A program made the translations under genes and the position numbers. A stretch of 64,000 nt of DNA from a bacterium (GTDB taxonomy: Bacteria; Patescibacteriota; Microgenomatia; UBA1406; GWC2-37-13), in assembly GCA_029573715.1 (NCBI GenBank), contig JAKQDR010000261.1, forward strand, positions 1-64,000. Direction: 5' to 3'. The first letter of the stretch is position 1. Each line of letters begins with the position of its first letter. Positions 15,747-23,512 of the stretch are shown piece after piece. The notes beneath the pieces were generated by a model. That model was not told the origin of the DNA. It was given only the letters and a program-made list of their open reading frames with translations, and did no database searches.

Positions 15747-16928
15747 ATGAACACACCATCAATCATTTTTTATGGAGCAGATTGGTGCTCTGATTGCCGC
15801 AGATCCAAGGCTTTGCTTGATACACATCAAATCGCATATGACTATAAAGACATTGATGCAGACCCGCAACATGCAGCATATGTAGAACATATCAATAAAG
15901 GGCAGCGACGAATTCCCACTATCGTGTTTAGCGATGGTGCCATTTTGGTTGAACCGTCCGATGAAGAGCTCGCTCAAAAGCTCGGAATCGCTTCAACCAA
16001 GGTTGACAAAACACACGTGGATCTGGCGATTGTGGGGGGTGGGCCTGCCGGCCTTACCGCCGCAATTTATGCCACGCGTGAGGGGCTCAAGACTGCCATT
16101 TTTGAAAAAAAGGTGACCGGAGGGCAAGCTGCAACTACTGATTTTGTCGAAAACTATCCCGGATTTCCCGAGGGCATTAGCGGGTTTGAGCTTTCTCAGA
16201 AGATGTTTGCGCAGGCAGAGCGCTTTAATGCTCAGCTTATATCCGCACAAGTACAAAACATACATAATGAAGGTGAATACAAAAGAATTGAAACCGACGA
16301 TGGGGCGTATTTCGCTAAAGCAGTAATCATCACGGTGGGATCGGAATACAAACACACCGGAGCCAAGGGGGAGGATGCGTTGATAAGCCGTGGCATTCAT
16401 TACTGTGCGACGTGCGATGGGCCCTTTTATAAAGGGAAAAAAGTTGCAGTGATTGGAGCGGGTAACTCTGCGCTCCAAGAAGGTTTGTTTCTAGCGAAGT
16501 TTGTGTCACATATCACGTTTATCGTGCGCAGTGATGTGGTGCGTGCCAGTGATGTGCTCAAACAAAAAGTGCTCGCAGACCCTTCCAAATTTATCATTGC
16601 CTACCACACCAAAGTCAAAGAATTTGTAGGAGAAAAACGGCTTGAGAAGATGCTTTTGGAAAACACGACAACAGGCACTGTGTCAGAGATGCCCATTGAT
16701 GGGGTGTTTGTGTTTATTGGCCTGGTGCCACAAACGGCATTTCTCAAAGACATCGTGGCGCTGGATGAGCGAGGATTTGTGAAAACGAATGAACACCTGG
16801 AAACGAGTATGCCGGGAGTATTTGCAGCGGGTGACTGCCGTGAAGGCGCAATCGCCCAAATCGCATGGGCAGTGGGGGATGGGGCAAAAGCCGCCATCCA
16901 TGTGCGGGAGTATTTGCAGAGGGTATAA
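15747..16928 (+). CDS. trxB: Glutaredoxin-thioredoxin reductase fusion
   Basis: From the ATG at 15747 the protein has 393 residues; the tracked start 13 codons upstream lies too close to the TATCAT promoter-like box. Residues 1-80 form a glutaredoxin domain (WCSDCRRSKALLD, cis-Pro RRIPTIVF). Residues about 90-393 form a low-molecular-weight thioredoxin reductase: FAD-binding VGGGPAGLTAAIYA, redox-active CATCDG near 220, NADPH-binding VIGAGNSALQEG and the FAD-binding AAGDCREGAIAQIAWAVGDGAK. It should reduce its own glutaredoxin domain and possibly the Trx-Grx protein encoded at 12222. Its last 63 coding nt occur again at 20538-20603, see the remnant. Confidence 0.92.
   Translation: MNTPSIIFYGADWCSDCRRSKALLDTHQIAYDYKDIDADPQHAAYVEHINKGQRRIPTIVFSDGAILVEPSDEELAQKLGIASTKVDKTHVDLAIVGGGPAGLTAAIYATREGLKTAIFEKKVTGGQAATTDFVENYPGFPEGISGFELSQKMFAQAERFNAQLISAQVQNIHNEGEYKRIETDDGAYFAKAVIITVGSEYKHTGAKGEDALISRGIHYCATCDGPFYKGKKVAVIGAGNSALQEGLFLAKFVSHITFIVRSDVVRASDVLKQKVLADPSKFIIAYHTKVKEFVGEKRLEKMLLENTTTGTVSEMPIDGVFVFIGLVPQTAFLKDIVALDERGFVKTNEHLETSMPGVFAAGDCREGAIAQIAWAVGDGAKAAIHVREYLQRV
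16854..16916 (+). repeat. trxB 3'-end direct repeat, left copy
   Basis: This segment inside trxB encodes AQIAWAVGDGAKAAIHVREYL. The right copy at 20538 encodes the same peptide with one E-to-D change and several synonymous differences. The two copies lie 3,684 bp apart in the same orientation and bracket a block of orphan genes. Confidence 0.85.
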
Positions 16929-16998
16929 CCAGTTCTCGACTACGCTTCGCTTCGCTCGAACAATAACCTTTGCCCTTTAGGCTGATCGATAAATGAGC

Positions 16999-18414
16999 TC
17001 AATCGGACTCGTAGGCGATTGTATAAGCAGGAATGCCTAGTTTTTGTGCCATTCGTTGCTCCTCCGCTATATCTCTAAAAACTGGAACCATTGTTGCTCG
17101 CGCATTGGTGTGCACCCCTTGGAAACTGGTGGCGAAGTCTCTAACCACCTCATCGTCTCTCCCATGCAACACTAAGACATCAAAACCAAGTGTGGTAGAG
17201 CCTGATGAGCTTGGACTAACTATTTCTACAGTGACGCTACCCTCAGGGTGTGTCTCATCTCTTTGTAGCTGTTCAGCCATCCTTTTCAGCTCTTTATTAT
17301 TCACTCTGCCAACGGGCAACACCCCAATTGCTCCTTCTGTATTTTCTGGATCTTTTTCTCGGACTCTCCTTGTAGCAATTGCCTGCATCTCCGCCACAAA
17401 ATTCCTTTCTGGAGATATGTCAACTACATTCGCACCATAAGATCTTCCTAAACCCACTACCTCAGCAATCGGATCTTTATAAGAACTTTCATAGTGAAAC
17501 AGAGGGGGAAAGCCCAATTCTAATGTCTTTCCTTTCCAAAAACCTACTTGAAGTCCATCCATTTCGTCTAACATCGCAACCACATGGTATGGTTGTAACA
17601 TTCTTTTTTCCAACGATCCAAAAAGCTCTCGCCCAGGTTTCTGAGGTAAAGCCACCACAGTACCCGCTCTATCCAAGCCTATGTGCCTACACCATGCATG
17701 TCTCTTACCGGGCACACGTTCATCAAGTTCATCTAATCTTGTCCTATATCCATATGGAAATTTAGGTATAACACATGGAGGTTCGTCACTATTTTTATAA
17801 CTCTTTCTGGGGTTAACATATATTGAACCATACATTGGTTCTTTGGATGCATGTGTGTCCGCGTAGTTTTCAGCGATAGCAGGATGCGCAAAAACTACGC
17901 GTTTAACTGGATATATCGGTGAAACCGGAATATCTCCTTTCACTAATCTTTTATCATACGTATCAAACCATTGACGTATACCTGAAACTATGCCGCCGCC
18001 AAATAAAAGAACTGTGGATATAAAAGCATTTATTGCTTCTGCTGTTGCTATGGGCACTGGTCCAGTACGCTGATCGAGAGTTATCGCAATCGACGCTGTC
18101 TTTGTCAACCAACGTATTGTTTCTGCTGATATTTCACTCAAGCCTCTAGGCATCTGATTTCCCCAATATGAACCCGCCTGTATAAGATCTTCATACATTT
18201 GACTGGTGGGGTCTGCTAGACTGGCATCTATTCTTGCCATGGTGGGGCCTAATATTGCTGCAGCTAGACCAAACTTAAAAACTGGCGTTCTATGTAAGAA
18301 TGTCTCTGCCTGCCATGCACTAAGTCGTGCTCCATCTATGGAAGGTATGATTTGCGGTCTAACCGGTGTGGTGGGTACAAGCGTTATGGGGTCTATTTCC
18401 CAGTTATGGGCCAT
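16999..18414 (-). CDS. Orphan hypothetical protein (471 residues)
   Basis: No family is recognised. The N-terminal half contains a moderately hydrophobic helical stretch (AEAINAFISTVLLFGGGIVSGIRQW) and the C-terminal half alternates helices and strands with a FDVLVLHGRDDEVVRDF segment, reminiscent of a Rossmann-like or alpha/beta domain. A TATAAT with an extended TGG lies 8 nt upstream of the ATG, giving a leaderless transcript. It is the largest gene of the island between the duplicated trxB ends, and is convergent with trxB. Confidence 0.6.
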   Translation of the reverse strand: MAHNWEIDPITLVPTTPVRPQIIPSIDGARLSAWQAETFLHRTPVFKFGLAAAILGPTMARIDASLADPTSQMYEDLIQAGSYWGNQMPRGLSEISAETIRWLTKTASIAITLDQRTGPVPIATAEAINAFISTVLLFGGGIVSGIRQWFDTYDKRLVKGDIPVSPIYPVKRVVFAHPAIAENYADTHASKEPMYGSIYVNPRKSYKNSDEPPCVIPKFPYGYRTRLDELDERVPGKRHAWCRHIGLDRAGTVVALPQKPGRELFGSLEKRMLQPYHVVAMLDEMDGLQVGFWKGKTLELGFPPLFHYESSYKDPIAEVVGLGRSYGANVVDISPERNFVAEMQAIATRRVREKDPENTEGAIGVLPVGRVNNKELKRMAEQLQRDETHPEGSVTVEIVSPSSSGSTTLGFDVLVLHGRDDEVVRDFATSFQGVHTNARATMVPVFRDIAEEQRMAQKLGIPAYTIAYESD

Positions 18415-18422
18415 AATAGGCC

Positions 18423-18428
18423 ATTATA
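18423..18428 (-). promoter_or_regulatory. Extended -10 element for the 471-residue orphan
   Basis: TGG-TATAAT ends 8 nt before the ATG at 18414. Confidence 0.5.
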
Positions 18429-18829
18429 CCATCAGACTCACACCTAACATGTAGGTGCAATGCATATTGCATTAGCTTATCCTTATTACCATTTTCGGAA
18501 GATAAGTAGCTCATATTTAGCTCTATCATCACATAAAATCAGCAAATGCTTCTTCGAACGCAGTACGCAGAGAGTGTATCGAGCGCTGATTTGTTTGAGC
18601 GTAAGTAGATCATGGGTAAGGGATGCCAAAGCAGCAATATATTTGATATCGATAAAGAAAATTTTCAGAATCGATTATTTGGCTTTCAAGCCTTTAAAAA
18701 AAAGATGATACTCTAAGGAACAAACTTAAAATGGCAAAGAGCTCTGCTGAGGAAACGGAAGAACATAGATATGTAAGAATCAAATAGAGAGAGGAGTTGT
18801 AAAATCGCTTTTCGGCGAACGATTAATAG

Positions 18830-18835
18830 TATACT
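18830..18835 (+). promoter_or_regulatory. -10 element for the DUF2726-like gene
   Basis: TATACT ends 6 nt before the ATG at 18842. Confidence 0.5.
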
Positions 18836-18841
18836 ACCAAT

Positions 18842-19405
18842 ATGAACCCACTCATCTCACTCAATTTCACATCCATACTACTCAATTCTGACATGATCAA
18901 ACTTTATTTCTTCATGTTAGTTATTGTTGTGGTTGCCGTGTTCCTCCGTATAGCGAAAAAAAATCTTCAAATAAGACTCACTTTGCCCTTATCGAAGGAA
19001 TATGACTATGTGCGAAAAAAGTTCTTTATGTCAGCCCCAGAACACGAATTATTTGATTTGCTGTATCATGCAGTAGGGAGTAAGTATCGGATATTTGCAC
19101 AGGTACATCTCCCTACGATTATTGATCATAAGATTACAGGGCAAGATTGGAGAGGGGCATTTCGGCATATTGACGAAAAATCGGTAGACTTTGTGTTGTG
19201 TGACAAAAACTATATTGCACCGCTACTTGCAATAGAACTTGATGATAGTTCGCACGAACGAGAAGATCGTCGAGAGCGCGATAGTATTATTGAAAATATT
19301 CTTTCACAAGCAGGCCTTCCTTTGTTGCGTGTCCGAAAAGGCCACGGGTATGACATGAAACGACTCACTGCGGAGATTGAGGAAATGATAACTGCTCATA
19401 ATTGA
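18842..19405 (+). CDS. Membrane-anchored DUF2726-like protein
   Basis: The 187-residue protein has an N-terminal hydrophobic helix (IKLYFFMLVIVVVAVFLRIA) and a DUF2726-type domain from about residue 60: SAPEHELFDLL, VHLPTIIDH, KSVDFVLCDK, LAIELDDSSHER and LLRVRKGHGYD. This domain has a restriction-endonuclease-like (PD-(D/E)xK) core, with the Asp of VDFVL and the Glu of AIELD as likely metal ligands. It could nick or process nucleic acid near the membrane; DUF2726 proteins have no settled function. It lies inside the trxB-bounded island. Confidence 0.8.
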   Translation: MNPLISLNFTSILLNSDMIKLYFFMLVIVVVAVFLRIAKKNLQIRLTLPLSKEYDYVRKKFFMSAPEHELFDLLYHAVGSKYRIFAQVHLPTIIDHKITGQDWRGAFRHIDEKSVDFVLCDKNYIAPLLAIELDDSSHEREDRRERDSIIENILSQAGLPLLRVRKGHGYDMKRLTAEIEEMITAHN

Positions 19406-19472
19406 TTATGTCAAAATCAGTAGAAATAGCCTTTCTTTTCGGACCAAAGGAGTAAAGTGACATATGAACTTC

Positions 19473-19766
19473 CTACGTTAAGTTATTAAAGGTGCCTCTT
19501 TGAAATAAGGGGACTCCCGCGTCGTCTGTTGCGTTGAATAAAGTGGTGGCAAATTTTCCTGCATCGTAGCGAGCGGGTTGACCATCATCACCAAAATACT
19601 GAGCCGTGCATTTTCCATACGTGGGGGGTGAGGTGCTCCCGCCGTCTTTCACTCTTCCACCATCAGGCATACGCAACCTTCGAACCACGTTCACAGGACT
19701 ATCTCTATCGACCAGAACACCAGGTTCAGGGCGAAACCATTTGCAATTTCCACAAGTTCTTTCCAT
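19473..19766 (-). CDS. Small CxxC protein, possible zinc ribbon
   Basis: This 97-residue protein begins MERTCGNCKWFRPEPG; the CxxC plus Cys52 (YGKCTAQYF) could form part of a metal site, as in small high-potential or zinc-ribbon proteins. No family name can be given. TATAAT with extended TGA lies 7 nt before the ATG, supporting a real leaderless gene. It is within the trxB-bounded island. Confidence 0.55.
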   Translation of the reverse strand: MERTCGNCKWFRPEPGVLVDRDSPVNVVRRLRMPDGGRVKDGGSTSPPTYGKCTAQYFGDDGQPARYDAGKFATTLFNATDDAGVPLFQRGTFNNLT

Positions 19767-19773
19767 GTGGGTA

Positions 19774-19779
19774 ATTATA
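19774..19779 (-). promoter_or_regulatory. Extended -10 element for the CxxC protein
   Basis: TGA-TATAAT ends 7 nt before the ATG at 19766. Confidence 0.5.
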
Positions 19780-19987
19780 TCACTAATACGTGAATTTATG
19801 TTTTTTGCCCTGTCATATCGATAAGCATATTCAGTATCCTACGGTCAAGGTTGCACAGGTGCATACAATCTTAAAAGAGACAAAGAAGGCGTGTCTCGCG
19901 TACACACTAAACCTCTTCACCTTTCTGTCATCATAGGTTGAGGGATAATAAATACAGATGAAGCTTTTGTTCGATTATCAATCGATA

Positions 19988-20389
19988 CTATTTTTGTATT
20001 TCCGCAGGAATCGCATACTTTGGATATACCCTCCCTATAACATTTCCTGATGCTGCATCTGTTTCAATCATAACGAATACTTGTGGACCATATGTACGTA
20101 CCATAAAATCCCATTGTCGTAGATTTGCAACGCACTCCCATGAGTCTATGTCACTATGTGGATTCTTCGTCGGATCATTCCACCACTGTATAATTCTGTT
20201 GAATGATTGTATAAACCTCAAAGCGAACTCTCTTTCTCTGCCTTCTACTGCAGCATACATCCCGTCTGGAGTGAAATGTAGTTGCCAAGAGTGATCTTGC
20301 AGTTGCCGAATCAAATAGAGATCTTGACCAACGGTGAGTTCAAGTGGGAGTATTTCATCTCCTGGATTGTATCCAACTTCTATATCCAT
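19988..20389 (-). CDS. Orphan hypothetical protein (133 residues)
   Basis: I do not recognise this protein. It is acidic and rich in Trp (five), with no signal peptide or transmembrane helix. It has an alternating strand-helix pattern (GQDLYLIRQL, FALRFIQSFNRIIQWW, GPQVFVMIETD). It is the last gene of the island before the trxB remnant. Confidence 0.5.
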   Translation of the reverse strand: MDIEVGYNPGDEILPLELTVGQDLYLIRQLQDHSWQLHFTPDGMYAAVEGREREFALRFIQSFNRIIQWWNDPTKNPHSDIDSWECVANLRQWDFMVRTYGPQVFVMIETDAASGNVIGRVYPKYAIPAEIQK

Positions 20390-20537
20390 ATGAAAGAAAT
20401 TATATACTATCGCACTTCACTTAACCATCCTATGAGGTTGCACTTTTCATCTCACTCCATTATCCCATGAGGGCTGTACTCGGGCTCGTAAATGCTGCTA
20501 ACACAAGTAAAACGACTGATTAATCTGCGTTACCACA

Positions 20538-20603
20538 GCTCAAATCGCGTGGGCAGTGGGGGATGGGGCAAAAGCCGCCATTCACGTACGGGATTATTTG
20601 TAG
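20538..20603 (+). pseudogene. Remnant of the thioredoxin reductase 3' end (right direct repeat)
   Basis: GCTCAAATCGCGTGGGCAGT and onward encodes AQIAWAVGDGAKAAIHVRDYL followed by TAG. It matches the trxB C-terminus (16854-16916) at 19-20 of 21 residues. The nucleotide differences are almost all at third codon positions (GCC/GCT, GCA/GCG, ATC/ATT, CAT/CAC, GTG/GTA), so the copy diverged while still under coding selection. It is therefore not a recent local slip but the end of a former trxB, or the displaced native 3' end after an insertion. Confidence 0.85.
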
Positions 20604-20648
20604 AAAAAATTGGAATTGCGTATTATCGCATAGATTAATATTATCTGA

Positions 20649-20654
20649 TATACT
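20649..20654 (+). promoter_or_regulatory. Extended -10 element for the 269-residue orphan
   Basis: TGA-TATACT ends 13 nt before the ATG at 20668. Confidence 0.45.
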
Positions 20655-20667
20655 ATAGGACATTATT

Positions 20668-21477
20668 ATGCGACCAGAGATGCTTCAAGCTATGCGAAAA
20701 ATATACGCTTCAAATGACGCGGATGGTTTTTCGTGGGATGTTGCATATGGAACTGAACACAAAAATGCACACGCTGGCTATCCTACTGATTCCCATTCTC
20801 GATATAATCGTGCCACATTCGGCCCAGATGATATCCGAGACGATAGTCATAGCATAACTAATACAGGTCTCTACGAAGCATTAAGACCACACATGCCTTC
20901 CGTTAAGTCATCTCTTGCATCTGCTCGATCAAACATGCTGGAAATTGACATTGGTCACATAGCAACCTGGGACGAAGTGCTCCACGTTTTCGATGCTGGT
21001 CAATTCTTGGCACCCTATCTTGTATCACACCGCAGAGTTGATCCAAACAGATTGCCACATGCATATCTCGTACTTGCAAAGGCGTCAACCGGTATGGTTA
21101 CTGGCTTACGACACATGCTCAAAACAGTTTTCAATAGGCATATTCAGAAGTTAGATCAGGTTTTTGACGATGAACAAGTAGCACAAATGAAGCAAATTAT
21201 AATACGAAGTGACGCCACACCTATGGCAAACTATGTTAATGCAGATAAAAGAGGAGAGAGGCCCATTCGTAGAGTATGTCCCGCACCCTGGGGTATGATT
21301 TCAGGAATACTAGATGTCGCCCGAAGTGGTAAGCCTCATATCACGCACACTGACCTTTTTACTGAGTCTTTAGGCATAGATGGATGGGACGATTTTCGAA
21401 ATTATACCGCAACTCATCACCGAGAAAGACTTGTGGATCTGTATGGTAAAAATACTGTTCTTCAACGTGAACTGTGA
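20668..21477 (+). CDS. Orphan hypothetical protein (269 residues)
   Basis: No family is recognised. The protein is soluble, mostly helical by composition, and rich in His, Arg and Asp (SHSRYNRATFGPDDIRDDSH). A central segment (VLAKASTGMVTGLRHMLKTV) is amphipathic. It follows the trxB remnant directly and precedes lemA, so it may mark the boundary of the accessory block. Confidence 0.55.
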   Translation: MRPEMLQAMRKIYASNDADGFSWDVAYGTEHKNAHAGYPTDSHSRYNRATFGPDDIRDDSHSITNTGLYEALRPHMPSVKSSLASARSNMLEIDIGHIATWDEVLHVFDAGQFLAPYLVSHRRVDPNRLPHAYLVLAKASTGMVTGLRHMLKTVFNRHIQKLDQVFDDEQVAQMKQIIIRSDATPMANYVNADKRGERPIRRVCPAPWGMISGILDVARSGKPHITHTDLFTESLGIDGWDDFRNYTATHHRERLVDLYGKNTVLQREL

Positions 21478-21530
21478 TTTTCTTCCATCAAACCTTAGCA
21501 CTTGGCAATAATCCCCACCTCTCTTTTTGC

Positions 21531-21536
21531 TATAAT
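21531..21536 (+). promoter_or_regulatory. -10 element for lemA
   Basis: TATAAT lies 25 nt before the ATG at 21562 and inside the tracked ORF extension, which supports the later start. Confidence 0.45.
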
Positions 21537-21561
21537 GAGCCGTTACCATTCCTTTTGCAGT

Positions 21562-22134
21562 ATGAATAAAAAAATCATTTGGCTAGTCGTACCAATCGTC
21601 ATTATCTTCTTCATCGTTTCCTGGTTGGTTGGACAATACAACTCGTTTGTGGGGCTGGATCAAAATGTTGCTAATCAATGGGCACAGGTTGAGACCCAAT
21701 ACCAACGGCGCTTTGACCTTATTCCAAATCTGGTAAATTCAGTAAAAGGTTTCCTCGCCCAAGAACAGGAAGTATTTGGGGCAATAGCTGAGGCACGCAC
21801 CCGTTATTCTGGAGCACAAACAGTAGACGAGAAGGCCTCTGCTGCCTCATCGCTTGAGGGAGCATTTGGCAGATTGCTGGTCATCATAGAAAATTACCCC
21901 GAACTCAAATCCAACGAAACGGTCGCTCAACTTATGGATGAGCTGGCAGGCACTGAAAACAGAATATCGGTGGAGCGACGCAGATATAACGATATGGTGC
22001 GGGACTTCAATGTGGTGGTGACAAGAATTCCGGGAAGATTCCTCGCCGGAATGTTTGGATTTACACCCAAACAATATTTTGAAGCAGTCACCGCAGCAGA
22101 AGCTGCACCCACTGTAGATTTAGATCTGGAGTAG
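21562..22134 (+). CDS. lemA: LemA-family membrane protein
   Basis: From the ATG at 21562 the protein has 190 residues; the tracked ORF begins 20 codons earlier, but a TATAAT box lies in that extension. It has one N-terminal transmembrane helix (IIWLVVPIVIIFFIVSWLVG), the family motif NQWAQVETQYQRRFDLIPNLV, the helical bundle ETVAQLMDELAGTENRISVERRRYND and MFGFTPKQYFE near the end. LemA proteins form coiled four-helix bundles outside the membrane, with unknown function. It sits directly upstream of a TPM-domain protein, the usual LemA/YgcG pairing. Confidence 0.93.
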   Translation: MNKKIIWLVVPIVIIFFIVSWLVGQYNSFVGLDQNVANQWAQVETQYQRRFDLIPNLVNSVKGFLAQEQEVFGAIAEARTRYSGAQTVDEKASAASSLEGAFGRLLVIIENYPELKSNETVAQLMDELAGTENRISVERRRYNDMVRDFNVVVTRIPGRFLAGMFGFTPKQYFEAVTAAEAAPTVDLDLE

Positions 22135-22199
22135 CGGTAAGTAACATCGGACAATGGAGTGTTTGATGACTCGTATGTCCATGGTTTTTACGACGCCCT

Positions 22200-23147
22200 A
22201 TGACCCCATTATTTCTTACACAACAAAGACACCGCCTCCTCTATGGCTTCTCAATTCTATTTGCTTTCTGTACTCTGCACTTTGTACTCTGTGCTAGCCT
22301 GGTTTCCGCCGCCTTAAGCCTTCCAGAGCCTCGCGGATATGTGAATGATTATGCACAAATATTGAACAGTAATGCTGTTTCCGCTCTAGAAAATAAGCTG
22401 AGCGCGTTCAACAAATCAACAACCAATCAAATTGTGGTGGTGACGGTGCCAGACTTACAAGATACTACGCTCGAGGATTTCGCAACGCGCCTCTTCGAGA
22501 AGTGGAAAATTGGAACGAAGGAGAAAGACAACGGAGTTTTGCTCCTTGTCGCACAAAAAGAGCGCGAAGTGCGTATTGAGGTGGGATACGGGCTTGAGCC
22601 GGTGCTCAATGACGCAAAAGCCGGAAGAATCATTCGCGATATCATTATTCCTGAGTTTAAGGCAGGAAACTATGACGCAGGAGTGACAAAAGGATCAGAC
22701 GCAATAGTCCAAATTGTAGGGGGAGATGACAGTGTATTACCCGCGACATCCTCAGACTCCCAAGAAGATGGCCTCGTATTTCCACTAATGGTGATATTTT
22801 TCTTTGCAAGTGGAATACTCCAATATTTGTTTGCCTTTCTGGCGCGATCTAAATCGGCAATGCCTGGGGGGATAATCGGCGTTGTGCTGGGCATCATCAT
22901 AAGTGCACTTTTAGCATTTCCACTTTTTGGGTTCATCGCAACTCCCTTCGCACTCGGAGTATTCGGATATTTACTTGATGCGGCACTATCCAAAAACTAC
23001 CAAACGCGAAAAGGCCTGGGCCTTCCAACTGCATGGCATCAATCCGGTGGGGGATTCTTTGGCGGGGGAGGGCGAAGCAGTGGGGGAGGATTTGGCGGCT
23101 TTGGCGGGGGCAGAAGTGGAGGAGGCGGGGGAAGTGGCAGGTGGTGA
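22200..23147 (+). CDS. TPM-domain (YgcG-family) membrane protein
   Basis: The 315-residue protein has a signal peptide, a TPM domain from about residue 45 (PRGYVNDYAQIL, NQIVVVTVPDLQD, GVLLLVAQKEREVRIEVGYGLEPVL), two or three transmembrane helices (residues about 195-262) and a glycine-rich tail (GGGFGGFGGGRSGGGGG). TPM proteins of this layout accompany LemA and may act in envelope maintenance or as phosphatases. Unusually, the signal peptide (FCTLHFVLCAS) is encoded by a 27-nt copy of the AGAGTACAAAGT repeat in antisense. Confidence 0.9.
   Translation: MTPLFLTQQRHRLLYGFSILFAFCTLHFVLCASLVSAALSLPEPRGYVNDYAQILNSNAVSALENKLSAFNKSTTNQIVVVTVPDLQDTTLEDFATRLFEKWKIGTKEKDNGVLLLVAQKEREVRIEVGYGLEPVLNDAKAGRIIRDIIIPEFKAGNYDAGVTKGSDAIVQIVGGDDSVLPATSSDSQEDGLVFPLMVIFFFASGILQYLFAFLARSKSAMPGGIIGVVLGIIISALLAFPLFGFIATPFALGVFGYLLDAALSKNYQTRKGLGLPTAWHQSGGGFFGGGGRSSGGGFGGFGGGRSGGGGGSGRW
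22268..22294 (-). repeat. AGAGTACAAAGT micro-repeat, copy in ygcG-like gene
   Basis: On the minus strand the sequence reads GCACAGAGTACAAAGTGCAG then AGTACAG. It shares GAGTACAAAGT-CAGAGT with the copies in hflX and obg. Here it encodes part of a signal peptide. Confidence 0.6.
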
Positions 23148-23253
23148 GGAAACAGGTAATACATCTTTGGATTTAAGTACAATAAGCATTTGTATTCGTG
23201 TGCATTAGAAGAAATATATTCTATTTCAGACATTATCAATTCATGCAAAATTT

Positions 23254-23511
23254 ATGGTAAGCACTAAGCAAAAGCAAGGCGAGGAAACATTTCGGGTGAA
23301 GGGAGAGGATGTTGTCAAAAAAATTAAGGCGATCGTTCGTGAGGGCAATGCACGTAGAATAATCGTTCAGAATAAAAACGGAAGAAATCTTATCGACATT
23401 CCGCTCACCATCGGTGTCGTTGGCATAGCATTTGCCCCCGTCCTCGCCACAGTGGGAGTAATCACTGCGCTTGTAAGCGAGTGTAATATCGTGGTAGAAA
23501 AGAACAAATAA
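23254..23511 (+). CDS. DUF4342 protein
   Basis: The 85-residue protein matches DUF4342: an N-terminal charged helix with VVKKIKAIVREGNARRIIV, KNGRNLIDIPLT, and a glycine/alanine-rich hydrophobic segment GVVGIAFAPVLATVGVITALV. Members are small proteins found in bacteria and archaea, sometimes fused to ubiquitin-associated-type domains. The function is unknown. It is convergent with the VKOR-DHODH gene with a single base between their stop codons. Confidence 0.8.
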   Translation: MVSTKQKQGEETFRVKGEDVVKKIKAIVREGNARRIIVQNKNGRNLIDIPLTIGVVGIAFAPVLATVGVITALVSECNIVVEKNK

Positions 23512-23512
23512 T

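Larger units (their letters stand above)
18415..18841. other. Intergenic region, no gene seen
   Basis: Between the divergent island genes I see the two promoters at the ends but no supported gene. Short open stretches on the plus strand do not read like protein. It may contain decayed coding sequence. Confidence 0.35.
20390..20667. other. Intergenic region holding a trxB remnant
   Basis: Apart from the 66-nt trxB remnant (listed separately) and a TATACT box before the downstream orphan gene, nothing recognisable is present. Confidence 0.5.

Noticed and set aside
22927-23208. 93-residue ORF overlapping the end of the ygcG-like gene
   Set aside because: Its composition (GEGEAVGEDLAALAGAEVEEAGE) is a frame-shifted reading of the glycine-rich tail.
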